A stretch of DNA of 14,296 nucleotides. Origin: Bacteroidota bacterium. Its GTDB lineage: Bacteria; Bacteroidota; Bacteroidia; Flavobacteriales; Flavobacteriaceae. Shown one piece after another: positions 14,206 to 14,296 of the stretch. A model generated the notes under the pieces. That model saw only the letters and a list, made by a program, of their open reading frames with translations, was not told the origin of the DNA and searched no databases. Position 1 is the first letter of the stretch, and each line of letters opens with the position of its first letter. Location of the stretch: positions 1 through 14,296 of the forward strand of contig JAACDY010000084.1 of NCBI GenBank assembly GCA_009936675.1. Direction: 5' to 3'. Made by a program: the position numbers and the translations under genes.

Positions 14206-14296
14206 GAAGTTGCTTACTTGTCTTTCCAAATCTGCGCTCTCTTTTTTGGTAACTGGTTAATGCTTTGTGCAAATGTTTTTTTGTAAAATCGGGCCA
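14198..14296 (-). CDS. uppS: Isoprenyl (undecaprenyl diphosphate) synthase, C-terminal part only
   Basis: Reading leftward from the window edge, 32 residues precede the stop at 14198-14200. They begin WPDFTKKHLHKAL and continue SYQKRERRFG. The Trp-Pro-Asp-Phe start and the RERRFG end are the conserved C-terminus of cis-prenyltransferases of the UppS family, whose RxxRFG arginines help bind the substrate diphosphate. The enzyme makes the C55 lipid carrier used for peptidoglycan and other envelope polymers. The rest of the gene lies beyond the right edge. Its last eight bases contain the proposed TTG start of bamA, so the two are translationally coupled. uppS next to bamA is the usual order in Bacteroidota, which supports both calls. 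Confidence 0.9.
   Translation of the reverse strand, partial: WPDFTKKHLHKALTSYQKRERRFGKTSKQLLG

Noticed and set aside
1..14296. Mobile element, phage, CRISPR array, tRNA/rRNA or toxin-antitoxin system
   Set aside because: No transposase, integrase, spaced direct repeats, tRNA-like cloverleaf or rRNA segment was seen. Genes are ordinary, intact and in familiar orders.

Overview
The window looks like chromosomal DNA of a Bacteroidota bacterium, most likely in or near the Flavobacteriia. The gene orders fit that group: cytochrome oxidase subunit IV / SCO / DUF420 / small CxxC protein, and uppS-bamA-ompH-ompH. Intergenic DNA is AT-rich, most genes lack an obvious Shine-Dalgarno sequence, and the Nfu protein has the tandem N-domain layout common in the group. 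All identifications come from reading motifs and context; no database search was run.

Layout. (1) 1-2315, plus strand: the 3' end of a haem-copper oxidase operon. It holds the tail of oxidase subunit IV, a cysteine-free membrane-anchored SCO-like protein, a canonical SCO1/SenC copper chaperone, a DUF420 (CtaM-like) membrane protein and a 68-residue secreted CxxC protein, followed by a possible AT-rich terminator. (2) 2435-8202, plus strand: a complete tripartite exporter operon with a MacB-type ATPase, two different MacB-type permeases, a periplasmic adaptor and a TolC-like outer-membrane channel. The ATPase and permease genes are joined by 8-nt overlaps. (3) 8255-8938, plus strand: tsaB (tRNA t6A synthesis), apparently starting at GTG. 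It converges on a minus-strand Nfu iron-sulfur carrier gene (8940-9836) with a 1-nt gap. (4) 9916-10425, plus strand: a gamma-class carbonic anhydrase-like hexapeptide protein, transcribed divergently from nfu and closed by a strong bidirectional terminator. (5) 10475-14296, minus strand: an outer-membrane biogenesis operon, read right to left as the end of uppS, bamA, and two OmpH/Skp-like periplasmic chaperones.

Functionally, region 1 builds and metallates the respiratory oxidase. Region 2 moves an unknown substrate out across both membranes. Regions 3-4 are housekeeping. Region 5 supplies the undecaprenyl carrier and inserts outer-membrane proteins.

No phage, IS element, CRISPR array, tRNA or rRNA was seen, and no gene-free stretch exceeds 300 bases. 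Nothing here amounts to a wholly new system. The least explained parts are the cysteine-free SCO-like protein and the tiny CxxC protein of the oxidase cluster.
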